Notes under the pieces: model-generated
What the model saw: the letters and a program-made list of their open reading frames with translations, nothing else
Told to the model about the DNA's origin: nothing
The model's database searches: none
Made by a program: the position numbers and the translations under genes
Assembly: GCF_000722545.1 (NCBI RefSeq)
Contig: NZ_JNVM01000019.1
Span: 62,001-126,000 of the forward strand
DNA length: 64,000 bases
Reading direction: 5' to 3'
Source of the DNA: Paenibacillus tyrphae
GTDB lineage: Bacteria; Bacillota; Bacilli; Paenibacillales; NBRC-103111
Shown here: positions 25,925 through 34,685 of the stretch, one piece after another
Numbering within the stretch: the stretch's first letter is position 1
Layout: every line of letters begins with the position of its first letter

Positions 25925-25997
25925 TTCCCCGCTCCTCCTTTCCATTTTTGTGGTAATATTGAACTATTCGAGAGACGGAAGGAGATCGTTCGCACCC

Positions 25998-27053
25998 ATG
26001 AACATCCAGCGCTTTATCCGCGAGCACAAGCCCGTATGGACCGAGCTTGACGGACTGCTGACCCTATTCGAGAAAAAGCGCCGCACGGTACAGGCCCCGC
26101 AGGTCGACCGGCTGACCTTCTTGTACCGGACGGCCTCCGCACATCTGGCCTACGCGCAAACGTACTACCCCGGCGACGAGATCGGGCTTTACCTCAATCA
26201 GCTCGTAGCGCGGGCGCACCATGCCCTGCATGCCGAACAGTGGAAAACGTCCCATCGGCTCGGCGATTTTTTCAAGCGCCGGTTTATCGGCTACGTGCTG
26301 GAACGCAAACGGTTCATTGCGCTTGCGTTTCTGCTGTTTATGGTCGGAGCGCTGTCCGGCTTCGCGGCCGTCTGGCAGGACCCGCTGAACCTGTACGCAC
26401 TCGTATCCCCCGAGATGGCCGACGGCATCAATCCCGAAGCGGTGGGCAAAAACCACGGCGAAGTGCAAAGCGCCGTCATGTCCACGTCCATCATGACCAA
26501 CAACATCCGTGTCGCCGTTCTTGCGTTTGTGAGCGGCATCACCTTCGGGCTGCTGACGGTCTACGTGCTGTCCTACAACGGCATCCTGATCGGCGCGCTA
26601 ACCGCCGTCTTTTGGCAATCCGGCAAAAGCTACGTGTTCTGGGCGTACATTTTGCCGCACGGCGTCATCGAGCTGACCGCCATCTTCATTGCCGGGGGCT
26701 CCGGCTTGTATATGGGCTACCGGATGATTAACCCCGGACCGTATACGCGAAAATATATGTTTCTGCGCTCCGTCAAGGAATCGGCGCTCCTGATGGTCGG
26801 CACGATTCCGCTGTTCGTTATCGCCGGGATTATCGAAGGCTATATTACGCCATCCGGGTTGTCTCTGGAAACGAAGTACATCGTCGCGGGCGCCACACTG
26901 ATTGCTCTGGCACTGTATGTCGCTTACGGACGTTTGAATGAACGCAAGCATACGCAGCTTATAGCCGAAGACACTGTCCCAAGGGACGAAGCCGGAACGA
27001 GGACGGCGGACCTCTTCTCCTCCCCGGCCTCTATATCGAATCGTTCGATTTAA
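25998..27053 (+). CDS. SpoIIM/DUF95-family integral membrane protein
   Basis: 351 residues, longer than sporulation SpoIIM (about 214), so it is probably the paralogous DUF95 protein rather than spoIIM itself. A soluble helical N-terminus (1-100) is followed by six or so membrane spans, with the family segments IMTNNIRVAVLAFVSGITFG and AYILPHGVIELTAIFIAGGSG. Role unknown; partners of MoxR clusters are thought to support envelope complexes. The ATG at 25998 is the first in-frame methionine behind AAGGAG (13-base spacing). Its end overlaps the convergent DUF58 gene by 23 bases. Confidence 0.88.
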   Translation: MNIQRFIREHKPVWTELDGLLTLFEKKRRTVQAPQVDRLTFLYRTASAHLAYAQTYYPGDEIGLYLNQLVARAHHALHAEQWKTSHRLGDFFKRRFIGYVLERKRFIALAFLLFMVGALSGFAAVWQDPLNLYALVSPEMADGINPEAVGKNHGEVQSAVMSTSIMTNNIRVAVLAFVSGITFGLLTVYVLSYNGILIGALTAVFWQSGKSYVFWAYILPHGVIELTAIFIAGGSGLYMGYRMINPGPYTRKYMFLRSVKESALLMVGTIPLFVIAGIIEGYITPSGLSLETKYIVAGATLIALALYVAYGRLNERKHTQLIAEDTVPRDEAGTRTADLFSSPASISNRSI

Positions 27054-28410
27054 GGTCCAGATACCGGTTAACCGCCGTCCAAGCCAGCTGCCCGACGGGA
27101 ACGTCCACGATGTCGATCCCGCCGGCGGCCATCTCCGCAGCAACCGTTTGCCGGTCGACGGTGAACTTGTGCGCCACGCTTTTTACATAAGCTTGGCGCC
27201 TACCTGCCGTCTCGGCCGACGCCCACCGCTGCAGCACTTCATCCCGCAGCCCGAGCAGCAAGATCCGGTGTTGCCGCTTCAGCCGCATCAGCAGCGGACG
27301 CAGCCCCTCCTCGAACATATAATTGTCCATATCGGAGAACAGGACGGTCAGGCTCCGTTTCTTTTGCACGCGCAGCAAATGCTGCAGGGCCGTACTGTAA
27401 CTGGCTTCCACAAAGTCGCTCTGCAGGTTGTAGACTGCCGCCGTCAGCGTCTGCAGATGGAGAAGTCCGCTGTCCGGCGGCACATACGCCTTCACCCGGT
27501 TCGAGAAGGCGAGCAGTCCTACCTTATCCCCCTGCTTGAGCGCTACGGCGGCAAGCGCCAGCGCCGCTTCGAGCGACACGTCCAGCTTGGTCCGGCCGTC
27601 CAGCTCGATCCCCATCATGCGTCCGCAGTCCAGCAGGATGGTGACGACCTTGCCCCGTTCCGGGCGGAATACGTTCGTCATCAGCGTACGGGACCGCGCC
27701 GACGCTCTCCAGTTGACGAACCGCGGGTCGTCATCGGGGACGTATTCGCGAATCGCGTGAAACTCCGAGCCGGACCGCTCCTTCCGGTAAATCCGCCTTC
27801 CTTCCAGCGTCAGCTGATTTTGCATCGAAGATAAAATGCCGCGAACCCCCGACATATCGGGATAAATGCGGATCGTCTGCTCCAGCTCCAGACGCGCCTG
27901 CTTCTCCCACAGCCCGATCCGCCCTCTCAGCCGGAGCCATACCGAGCGAAAATGATATTCTCCCCGCTCGCGGCCCAGCGTCCTGTAGCGGATTTCCGCC
28001 GCCTTCCCTCCCCAGGCCGTCGTCAGCGGCTCTCCCGGCGTAACGAACGTCTGCGGCAGGTCGTCGGCCATCGTCAGCCTCAAGGATACCGGCTGCGGGG
28101 CTTCCGCGCGCACCGTCACCTCGAACGGGCTGCCGATATCGGCCTGCCCGGGGAGGCTGCGGCTGACGCGCAAGCTGCGCCGCCTGGGGAGCAGCGACAG
28201 ATCGAGCACGCTCAGGCCGAGCAGCACGCCGCAGACAAGCCACTGCACAGCGGCTCCAGCCCCGCTCCCGGCGGCATAACCCACGCCTACAAGAACCGCC
28301 CCCGCGCCTGTCAGCAGGGCCATGCGCGGCGTCGGCACGATCAGACGCTTCTCAAGCGCGTCAACGAGGGACCGGAATCGTGGCCAGCGTTTCCTGGATG
28401 AAGTGGTCAC
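27031..28410 (-). CDS. DUF58 domain-containing protein (VWA-like)
   Basis: 459 residues. Two membrane spans near 30-75 (MALLTGAGAVLVGVGYAAG, VLLGLSVLDLSLL), a beta-rich region, then the DUF58 core with the signature EFHAIREYVPDDDPRFVNWRASARSRTLMTNVF, followed by a VWA-like domain (VTILLDCGRMMGIELDG, LTVLFSDMDNY). DUF58 proteins pair with MoxR ATPases. The start is GTG at 28410 behind GGAGGGAGA; it overlaps the MoxR stop by 50 bases, so the two are cotranslated. Last gene of the operon that begins at 32309. Confidence 0.9.
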   Translation of the reverse strand: MTTSSRKRWPRFRSLVDALEKRLIVPTPRMALLTGAGAVLVGVGYAAGSGAGAAVQWLVCGVLLGLSVLDLSLLPRRRSLRVSRSLPGQADIGSPFEVTVRAEAPQPVSLRLTMADDLPQTFVTPGEPLTTAWGGKAAEIRYRTLGRERGEYHFRSVWLRLRGRIGLWEKQARLELEQTIRIYPDMSGVRGILSSMQNQLTLEGRRIYRKERSGSEFHAIREYVPDDDPRFVNWRASARSRTLMTNVFRPERGKVVTILLDCGRMMGIELDGRTKLDVSLEAALALAAVALKQGDKVGLLAFSNRVKAYVPPDSGLLHLQTLTAAVYNLQSDFVEASYSTALQHLLRVQKKRSLTVLFSDMDNYMFEEGLRPLLMRLKRQHRILLLGLRDEVLQRWASAETAGRRQAYVKSVAHKFTVDRQTVAAEMAAGGIDIVDVPVGQLAWTAVNRYLDLKSNDSI

Positions 28411-29290
28411 CGGTCTCTCCCTCCAATTCAACCTGCGGCGTTAGCAGCAGACGGTGCCGCAGCGCCGGAACGGCTACGGTCTTAATATCGTCCGGCGTGA
28501 CGAAGCTGCGCCCGTCCAGCAGCGCCCAGGCACGGGCCGCTGTCATAAGCGCAATCCCCGCCCGCGGGCTCGCCCCGAGCAGGAGCCGCTTGTCTTCGCG
28601 GGTTTTGCGGATGATCACGGCAATATATTCGACCAGACTGTCCTGCACGACTACCTCTTGCATCTCCGTACGAAGCTGCTTCAACCGGTCCAGCGAGAAC
28701 GCGGCGTTCTCCTTCCTCTCCGCAGCGGCGAAGAAAGGAACGTGTTCTTTTAAAATCGCAAGCTCCGATTCCAAATTCGGATACGATACGGTCAGCTTGA
28801 ATAAAAAGCGGTCCAATTGCGCTTCAGGCAGTGGATACGTGCCTTCGTACTCCACCGGGTTCTGCGTCGCGACGACGAAGAACGGATCGGGCAGACGGTA
28901 CGTCGTACCCTGAATCGTCACCTGCCGCTCCTCCATCGCTTCCAGCAGAGCGGCTTGCGTTTTCGGAGGCGTACGGTTAATTTCGTCGGCCAGCAGCAGG
29001 TTCGTAAAGACCGGACCGCGGACCGTCTGGAATTCGTTGTCTTTCATATTGAAAATCACGCTGCCGGTAATGTCGCTCGGCATCATGTCCGGCGTGAACT
29101 GCACCCGGCTGAACGAACCGTCCGTCAATTCGGCAAGCGTGCGTACCATTTTCGTTTTTCCAAGCCCGGGAACTCCTTCCAGCAACACATGCCCCCCGGC
29201 CAAAAAAGCGGTCAGCAGCAGACGAATATTGTGCCGCTGTCCGATCACGCTCTTCTCCATCTGTTCCAGCAACTGCTGCAATCGGCTCAC
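28361..29290 (-). CDS. MoxR-family AAA ATPase
   Basis: 309 residues with VLLEGVPGLGKTKMVRTLAE (Walker A), LLLADEINRTPPKTQAALLEAMEE (Walker B and MoxR signature), VVATQNPVEYEGTYPLPEAQLDRFLFKL (sensor 1/arginine finger region) and ASPRAGIALMTAARAWAL. MoxR ATPases act as chaperones that remodel or insert cofactors into protein complexes with VWA partners; here the DUF58 product is the likely partner. Starts with GTG in a GTGA overlap with the upstream gene. Confidence 0.95.
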   Translation of the reverse strand: MSRLQQLLEQMEKSVIGQRHNIRLLLTAFLAGGHVLLEGVPGLGKTKMVRTLAELTDGSFSRVQFTPDMMPSDITGSVIFNMKDNEFQTVRGPVFTNLLLADEINRTPPKTQAALLEAMEERQVTIQGTTYRLPDPFFVVATQNPVEYEGTYPLPEAQLDRFLFKLTVSYPNLESELAILKEHVPFFAAAERKENAAFSLDRLKQLRTEMQEVVVQDSLVEYIAVIIRKTREDKRLLLGASPRAGIALMTAARAWALLDGRSFVTPDDIKTVAVPALRHRLLLTPQVELEGETGDHFIQETLATIPVPR

Positions 29291-30420
29291 TCCCTCTCCA
29301 GTCTACGGATCACGCCATCGGCCATCCGGCTGTCTTTCTCGAACTGCTTCGGCGAATAGCTCGCCACTTCCTCGGCGGCCTGCCAGCTTCGCATCACCGC
29401 CGCAAGCTGCTCCAGCTCCCCCTTGCTCAAGTGCGGCTTGGCGGCCGCAAGCACCTGCGTTACGGTCGCATCGAGGCGTACGCCCCATCGCTCGCGCATG
29501 AGCCCGCGGATATATCTCGCTTGGTGTGCCAGCGCTTCCCGCGCCAGCTCGCGGCGCTCGTACCACCCTGCGGCGGCGAGCAGCGTCTCGTCCCCGCGCC
29601 GCACCATCCATGCGCGCGGCGTATAAGCCGGCCCGAAGCGTACGCCCTTCATCCAGAGCCACAGCAGCGCTCCGAGCGTCAGCTGCAGCAGCACCGCGAG
29701 CAGCCAGCCGGGATATACCGCAAGCAGGCCCGGCTTTTCGTAAAGCCCGTGATGATACTCGTCGAACCATAGCCCCCCGGTATCCGGGCTTGTCTGTATG
29801 TACGGCCGGATCAGCTCAAAATGCGAATACTCCAAAATGCGGTCGTTCCTCATCCACTCCGGGACGAGAAGCAGCGTCATGCTGCCCTGCCCGACTTCCG
29901 TGCGTCCCGCAATAATGCCGCGCTCATCCTTCAGCAGCGGTTTCATGCCCGGCGCTTCCTTCAGGCGGTAAGCGGATGCCACCTTCCCGCTGAGCCCAGT
30001 TCCCAACTGACCTGTCAAGTCGGTGATCGCCACAGCGCCGGAACCACCTTCCCCCGTCTTCGTAAGGGAGAATCCATCCATTTCTGCCGGCGCGTCATGA
30101 AACAGCACGAGCTCATTGCCCCCGCTTACCCACGTGCGGATCTCTTCCCATTCCTTGGCCCCCAGCGTATACGGTTGAATGACGATCAGCTTATGACGCC
30201 CCCCGCTTGGCAGAGACCGCCAAGGCTGTTTCCAGGCTTTGACGGGTGCGCCCTGCTCCTTCAGCATCGTAAATACCGCTTTGGTACCGTCGCGGTCGGC
30301 AGAAGTCGACAGATACGGAGGAAGATCCGGCAGATCAGGCTTGACCAGAACGTATCCGAACAGCAGAAAGGCGACGATGCTGACCGCCAAAGCGATCTGC
30401 AGCTTGTTCCGCTTAAACAT
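29287..30420 (-). CDS. DUF4350 domain-containing membrane protein
   Basis: 377 residues. One membrane span near residues 7-27 (LQIALAVSIVAFLLFGYVL) and another near 245-265 (GWLLAVLLQLTLGALLWLW) flank an extracellular domain of about 210 residues that resembles the DUF4350/glutamine-amidotransferase-like fold (TKAVFTMLKEQGAPVKAW, LIVIQPYTLGAKEWEEIRTWVSGGNELVLFHD). The C-terminal cytoplasmic tail is helical. It overlaps the DUF4129 gene at its start and MoxR at its end; the cluster is likely one membrane complex. Biochemical role unknown. Confidence 0.85.
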   Translation of the reverse strand: MFKRNKLQIALAVSIVAFLLFGYVLVKPDLPDLPPYLSTSADRDGTKAVFTMLKEQGAPVKAWKQPWRSLPSGGRHKLIVIQPYTLGAKEWEEIRTWVSGGNELVLFHDAPAEMDGFSLTKTGEGGSGAVAITDLTGQLGTGLSGKVASAYRLKEAPGMKPLLKDERGIIAGRTEVGQGSMTLLLVPEWMRNDRILEYSHFELIRPYIQTSPDTGGLWFDEYHHGLYEKPGLLAVYPGWLLAVLLQLTLGALLWLWMKGVRFGPAYTPRAWMVRRGDETLLAAAGWYERRELAREALAHQARYIRGLMRERWGVRLDATVTQVLAAAKPHLSKGELEQLAAVMRSWQAAEEVASYSPKQFEKDSRMADGVIRRLERE

Positions 30421-31045
30421 AACCCGCCTCCTCCCGCCGGTACGGCGCCAACAGCTCGGTCATCCGTCCGTATTCGTGCGCTCCCGCCGTACCGCCTCCG
30501 TAATAGACGAGCTCGAACAAAGAAGCGGCCTGCTTGAACGACTCGACCGCCCCCGGCTGCCGCTCGTACAGCTCCTCCGCATATTCGCGGTTCGTCTTCC
30601 ACCGCTCCGCTCGCACCCATTCGCGTTCGTCCATCAGCAGAAGCATCGCCAGAAACGTCCGGCGTACCGCCTCCGGATAATCGCCCTCCGCTGCACATTG
30701 CTCCGCTTCCCGGAGCAATGCGGCGAAGGAGCGGTCCAGCTCCGCAGCACTGCGGAACACGCTGCGCCGTCGGCTGCGGCGAAGAAGGATCAGGCCGCGC
30801 ACAAGCCAGACGATGGCCGCCACAAGGACGGCAAGCAGCAGACCGAGCAGGACGTAGGCGAGCACCTTCGGAGTGCCGGGCGGAACGGACATGTCCGGGA
30901 ACAAGTCCATCACCTTTCGCCACATCCGCTCCAGCCACTCGATGACGGGATTCCGTCCGTCGCCTCGCAAATACGCCGTGTATTCGTCGCGTTCCAGAAT
31001 GCTTTCCAGCTGTTTTTTTTCCGCTTTCCAATCGTCGCTATTCAT
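30413..31045 (-). CDS. DUF4129 domain-containing membrane protein
   Basis: 210 residues. One membrane span near 67-90 (VLAYVLLGLLLAVLVAAIVWLV), then a cytoplasmic C-terminal DUF4129 region (LLREAEQCAAEGDYPEAVRRTFLAMLLLMDEREW, KTNREYAEEL, ASLFELVYYGGG). DUF4129 often follows transglutaminase-like proteins or stands beside DUF4350 and MoxR. The ATG at 31045 overlaps the upstream gene's stop by eight bases. Function unknown. Confidence 0.85.
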   Translation of the reverse strand: MNSDDWKAEKKQLESILERDEYTAYLRGDGRNPVIEWLERMWRKVMDLFPDMSVPPGTPKVLAYVLLGLLLAVLVAAIVWLVRGLILLRRSRRRSVFRSAAELDRSFAALLREAEQCAAEGDYPEAVRRTFLAMLLLMDEREWVRAERWKTNREYAEELYERQPGAVESFKQAASLFELVYYGGGTAGAHEYGRMTELLAPYRREEAGYV

Positions 31046-32309
31046 CTTTCTTTTCCGGCTCCTTCGAACCGTTGGCATCGGCCGACTCGCGTTCCGGCGA
31101 CGGGTCCTCGGGACTTCCGTTTTCCCGTCCGGCAGGCGTAGTCAAGTCCGGAGCGCGGACGGCTTCCCCGGCAGATCCGACTCGGTCCTGCACAGCTCCG
31201 CTCGTGTGCCCTGCTGCCGCCTCTCGCGCCGCTTCGTCCGCAGTGTGCCCTGCCCCGGCTTCCGCAGCATAGGCAGAGCCGCCGGCTTGCACGGAACCGG
31301 ACGCATATCCCATTTCTCCCGACTGGCCGTTGTATGACCCGTACGACTGACCGGCGGCAAGCATCTGCTCCAGATCAGCCCCCTCATTGCGCACCCGCAA
31401 ATCGAAGTACGTCACCGCATAAGGGATCATATAGATCGGCGTGATCAGCAGCGTCAGCACAATGTAAATCAATTGGCCGAGCAGAGACAATTTGAATACC
31501 GCGATCAGAAGCGCATAGGCCCCCATCATAAAGACGCCGTAAATAATCGACAGGACGAGGTAAATGCCGAATATACGCCAAAAGTTCCCTTTGGTCAGCC
31601 TCCAACTTCGGCTTAGCGACGAACGGGCGCCCTCCAGCGCCACGACCGGCAAATAAAAGCCGAAACGGATAGCGAAAAAGCCGATCCCTGCCATCACCAG
31701 CAGCGCAACCAGCAAATACATACCGACCAGCAAAACAACCAGCACGATGCTGCTGCCGAACGGATCGGAACCCAGTTCGGAAATGCCGGCGCCGATGCCG
31801 ATCGTTACCGCGGCGACAATAATAACCCCGAACACGACAGCAGTAGAGATCGCCATATATACGCCCATGAGAATCAATCCGAACAGCAGCGTATTTCCTA
31901 CCATCGGCCAATAACGGGAAAACGAGCTTCTCAACAGCTCTTTGAAGCCCACGGAAGCTCCATCGGCGGCGGCGCGGACCAGATGAAGCTGTGACGAGAT
32001 CGCTGCCGGAAATACGGCCAGCATGTATAATGGCATCAGCAAGAACGAAAACAACAGCAACCCTATACGCAGTTCGTCGCCCGATCCGCTGGCTTCGGCG
32101 AAGCGGTCTATCGAATCGGCAATCGTTTCCCCGGATTCCGGAAGGAGCGAAACGCTGCTCACATCGAAGAGCACCAGGTTTTGCAAAAGATAAAGCGGGC
32201 CGAAAAACAGCAGCATCAGCAAGAACGTCACCGTAAAATGCTTGCGGTAGATCTGAAAGCTCCTGTCCAAAATCGCACCGATCCCCATCGGCCTTTCAAA
32301 TGAAATCAT
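31038..32309 (-). CDS. Multi-pass membrane protein, DUF7544/GPDPase-membrane-domain-like
   Basis: 423 residues. The opening SFERPMGIGAILDRSFQIYRKHF is typical of membrane domains annotated as glycerophosphoryl diester phosphodiesterase membrane region or DUF7544; about six spans follow, with SLSRSWRLTKGNFWRIFGIY near residue 255. The last ~100 residues are hydrophilic, Gly/Ser/Ala/Glu-rich and probably disordered. AGGAGG eight bases before the ATG at 32309 fixes the start. First gene of the five-gene MoxR operon. No catalytic GPDPase domain is present. Confidence 0.8.
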   Translation of the reverse strand: MISFERPMGIGAILDRSFQIYRKHFTVTFLLMLLFFGPLYLLQNLVLFDVSSVSLLPESGETIADSIDRFAEASGSGDELRIGLLLFSFLLMPLYMLAVFPAAISSQLHLVRAAADGASVGFKELLRSSFSRYWPMVGNTLLFGLILMGVYMAISTAVVFGVIIVAAVTIGIGAGISELGSDPFGSSIVLVVLLVGMYLLVALLVMAGIGFFAIRFGFYLPVVALEGARSSLSRSWRLTKGNFWRIFGIYLVLSIIYGVFMMGAYALLIAVFKLSLLGQLIYIVLTLLITPIYMIPYAVTYFDLRVRNEGADLEQMLAAGQSYGSYNGQSGEMGYASGSVQAGGSAYAAEAGAGHTADEAAREAAAGHTSGAVQDRVGSAGEAVRAPDLTTPAGRENGSPEDPSPERESADANGSKEPEKKDE

Positions 32310-32390
32310 TGATCGCTCCTCCTGCCCCACATATTCGACATCATTATACACGAACTTCCAAGGGGATAGCACCAATAAATTACAGAATGC

Positions 32391-32421
32391 AAAAAAGCCG
32401 GCCGTCTGATTCGACGGCCGG
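32391..32421 (-). terminator. Terminator behind the siderophore-binding protein gene
   Basis: CCGGCCGTC pairs with GACGGCCGG across six bases, then TTTTTT on the minus strand. Confidence 0.9.
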
Positions 32422-32442
32422 TCCGGGTGCTGCTATGGGTGT

Positions 32443-33444
32443 TTAAGGCTTCACGTCATACATTTTGTACAAGCCGTCCAACATCAGGTTGGCAGCTTTG
32501 ACGCCGCCCGCCGTATTCCAAATGACATCGTCCACTTTGAACACTTTATTGTTTTTGACGACCTTCAAGTTTTTCCAGAGCGGATCGTTCATCCATTCTT
32601 CTTCCTGCTTGGTTCCTTTGCCGTCGCCGGTCTCATAGGTGAAATAGATGACCCGGTCGGCGGCTTCCAGCTCCGTCAGCCGTTCTTTCGTAATGTCCTC
32701 GAACGCCTTCTCGTCGTTCTTGGCATCGGAGCGGGCAATGCCGATTTGCTTAAAGATAACGCCGGTAAACATATTGCCGTAGTAGTAACGGGTTTTGCCG
32801 CCCATGAAGCGGACGACGGCCACTTTCTCGCTCAACTTGCTGCCGGCTTTTTGCTTGAAGTCCTCGATCCGCTTATCGAATGCGGCGATGATCTTCTCGC
32901 CCTCGGCTTTTTTGTTCAGTGCGTCCGCATACAGCTTGAAGTTGTCTTTCCATTCGCCGCGCAGTGTTTCCGAATAGACGGTCGGCGCGATGGCTTTGAG
33001 CTGGTCGTAAATTTTTTCGTGGCGCATTTTGTTGCCGATGATGAGATCGGGCTTGAGCGATGCGATCAGCTCCAGGTTCGGCTGCTGCTCGCCGCCGACC
33101 ACTTTGACGCCTTCCATATCGGCTTTGATATGATCGAACCACGGATTGCCGGTGTACGATTGCACCGCGCCGATCGGCTTCACGCCGAGCGCAAGCAGCG
33201 CCTCCGTCCCTTCGTTGGTCAAAATGACGACCTTCTGCGGGTTTGCCGGAACCTCGGTTTCGCGCATGGCATGCTTGACTTTGCGCTTACCGTCCGCTTG
33301 GGCCGGTGCCGCAGCTTCTCCGGATTTGGCACCCGACTGCGCTGCGGGCTTCTCACCGCAGGCCGTCAGCCAGACGGACAATAATAAGACGACGGCAAGC
33401 AGCGCCGCCGGTTTTAGACGAAATGACCGGTTAAGGGAAAACAT
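32443..33444 (-). CDS. Iron-siderophore ABC transporter substrate-binding lipoprotein
   Basis: 333 residues. The N-terminus ends in VWLTACGEK, a lipobox, so the protein is anchored outside the membrane. The class III binding-protein fold shows as EVPANPQKVVILTNEGTEALLALGVKPIGA, LELIASLKPDLIIGNKMRHEKIYDQL and DDVIWNTAGGVKAANLML. It resembles B. subtilis YfiY, which binds hydroxamate/citrate siderophores, and delivers ligand to the permeases encoded divergently. A perfect Fur box lies in the intergenic region, so iron should repress it. Exact siderophore not readable. Confidence 0.92.
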   Translation of the reverse strand: MFSLNRSFRLKPAALLAVVLLLSVWLTACGEKPAAQSGAKSGEAAAPAQADGKRKVKHAMRETEVPANPQKVVILTNEGTEALLALGVKPIGAVQSYTGNPWFDHIKADMEGVKVVGGEQQPNLELIASLKPDLIIGNKMRHEKIYDQLKAIAPTVYSETLRGEWKDNFKLYADALNKKAEGEKIIAAFDKRIEDFKQKAGSKLSEKVAVVRFMGGKTRYYYGNMFTGVIFKQIGIARSDAKNDEKAFEDITKERLTELEAADRVIYFTYETGDGKGTKQEEEWMNDPLWKNLKVVKNNKVFKVDDVIWNTAGGVKAANLMLDGLYKMYDVKP

Positions 33445-33509
33445 ATGCGACCTCCTGATCTCTGGTTGTTCTTGATGTCTTCATTATAATTGCGAATGCC
33501 ATAAATAAT

Positions 33510-33524
33510 TGATAATCATTATCA
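33510..33524. promoter_or_regulatory. Fur box (perfect 7-1-7)
   Basis: TGATAATCATTATCA is an exact 7-1-7 inverted repeat of the Bacillus Fur consensus, nearest to the binding-protein gene on the minus strand. Confidence 0.92.
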
Positions 33525-33573
33525 TTTACTTGGTTAATATTACTGAGCAGCGGCTTGCTTGTCAACTATTTTA

Positions 33574-33588
33574 TGATAACGATTCTCA
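33574..33588. promoter_or_regulatory. Fur box (degenerate)
   Basis: TGATAACGATTCTCA keeps the 7-1-7 spacing with a few mismatches. Confidence 0.7.
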
Positions 33589-33594
33589 GATTCA

Positions 33595-33623
33595 TTGACA
33601 GTTGATAATGGTTCTCATACAAT
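33595..33623 (+). promoter_or_regulatory. Sigma-A promoter of the siderophore permease genes
   Basis: TTGACA, 17 bases, TACAAT: near-consensus. The third Fur box fills the spacer, so Fur binding would exclude RNA polymerase. Confidence 0.85.
33603..33617. promoter_or_regulatory. Fur box inside the permease promoter
   Basis: TGATAATGGTTCTCA, 7-1-7, between the -35 and -10 elements. Confidence 0.8.
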
Positions 33624-33674
33624 GAAATAAAGCGTTTATACTATAGGTTAAGACAGGAAGCAGGCTATTTTTTT

Positions 33675-34685
33675 ATGCACAATCCACTTCATCGTCGCTC
33701 TTCCAAAATCATCGGCCTGATCGCAGCGCTCGTACTGCTCGCTCTGGCTATGGCGGCCAGCGTCATGTTCGGCCTTAACTATTATTCATGGGATCGCGTT
33801 ATCGCGTCCTATACGCAGTTCGACGGCTCCAACGAGCATATTATTATCCAGACGGCGCGCGTGCCCCGGGCATTTATCGCCGCCGCAGTCGGCGCAAGCC
33901 TCGCCGTAGCCGGTGCGCTGATGCAAGCCATTACCCGCAATCCGCTCGCATCGCCGAGTATTTTCGGCGTCAATGCCGGAGCGGCGTTTGCCATTGTTTT
34001 ATCCGTTGCCCTGTTCGACGTTTCGGGCATGACCCGGTATACCTGGATCGCGTTTCTGGGGGCGGCCGTTAGCGCCGGGGGCGTCTACTTTCTCGGTTCG
34101 ATCGGGCGCGACGGCCTGACCCCGATCAAGATTACGCTCGCCGGGTCGGCCGTCACCGCCTTCTTCGCGTCGCTGACCCAAGGCATCCTGCTCGGCAGCG
34201 GCAAAGCGTTCGATCAAGTGCTGTTCTGGCTCGTCGGCTCGGTGGCCGGACGGACAATGGAGATGCTTAACGCGGTTCTTCCTTATATGCTCGCGGCCTT
34301 GGTAGGAGCCCTGCTCCTCTCGCCGCAAATCAACGTGCTCGCCATGGGCGAGGACGTCGCCAAAGGGCTCGGCCAACGTACCCTGCTTGTCAAAGCCGCG
34401 GCGGCCGTCGTCATCGTACTGCTTGCCGGCGGCGCCGTATCCGTAGCGGGACCGGTCGTATTCGTCGGCATCATCGTGCCGCATATCGTCCGCTATCTGG
34501 TAGGCATCGACCACCGCTGGCTCATTCCTTACTGCGCCGTGCTCGGTGCGCTGCTGCTGGTTAGCGCCGACGTCGGGGCGCGGTTCATCGCCATGCCGAA
34601 GGAAGTTCCCGTCGGTGTCACGACCGCCCTGATTGGCGTCCCCTTCTTCGTGTATATCGCGCGCAAAGGAGGGCAGCTGTCATGA
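33675..34685 (+). CDS. Iron-siderophore ABC transporter permease (FecCD family), first subunit
   Basis: 336 residues, about nine or ten membrane spans. FecCD signatures: RVPRAFIAAAVGASLAVAGALMQAITRNPLASPSIFGVNAGAA, split here, and FVGIIVPHIVRYLVGIDHRW, the cytoplasmic loop that contacts the ATPase. It resembles B. subtilis YfiZ. It forms the channel with the next gene's product, whose ATG overlaps its stop in an ATGA. AGGAAG upstream is a weak ribosome site with a U-rich spacer. Confidence 0.93.
   Translation: MHNPLHRRSSKIIGLIAALVLLALAMAASVMFGLNYYSWDRVIASYTQFDGSNEHIIIQTARVPRAFIAAAVGASLAVAGALMQAITRNPLASPSIFGVNAGAAFAIVLSVALFDVSGMTRYTWIAFLGAAVSAGGVYFLGSIGRDGLTPIKITLAGSAVTAFFASLTQGILLGSGKAFDQVLFWLVGSVAGRTMEMLNAVLPYMLAALVGALLLSPQINVLAMGEDVAKGLGQRTLLVKAAAAVVIVLLAGGAVSVAGPVVFVGIIVPHIVRYLVGIDHRWLIPYCAVLGALLLVSADVGARFIAMPKEVPVGVTTALIGVPFFVYIARKGGQLS

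Noticed and set aside
25998..27053. Assignment as the sporulation gene spoIIM
   Set aside because: At 351 residues it is much longer than SpoIIM and lies beside an RDD/MoxR cluster, so I call it a family member only.
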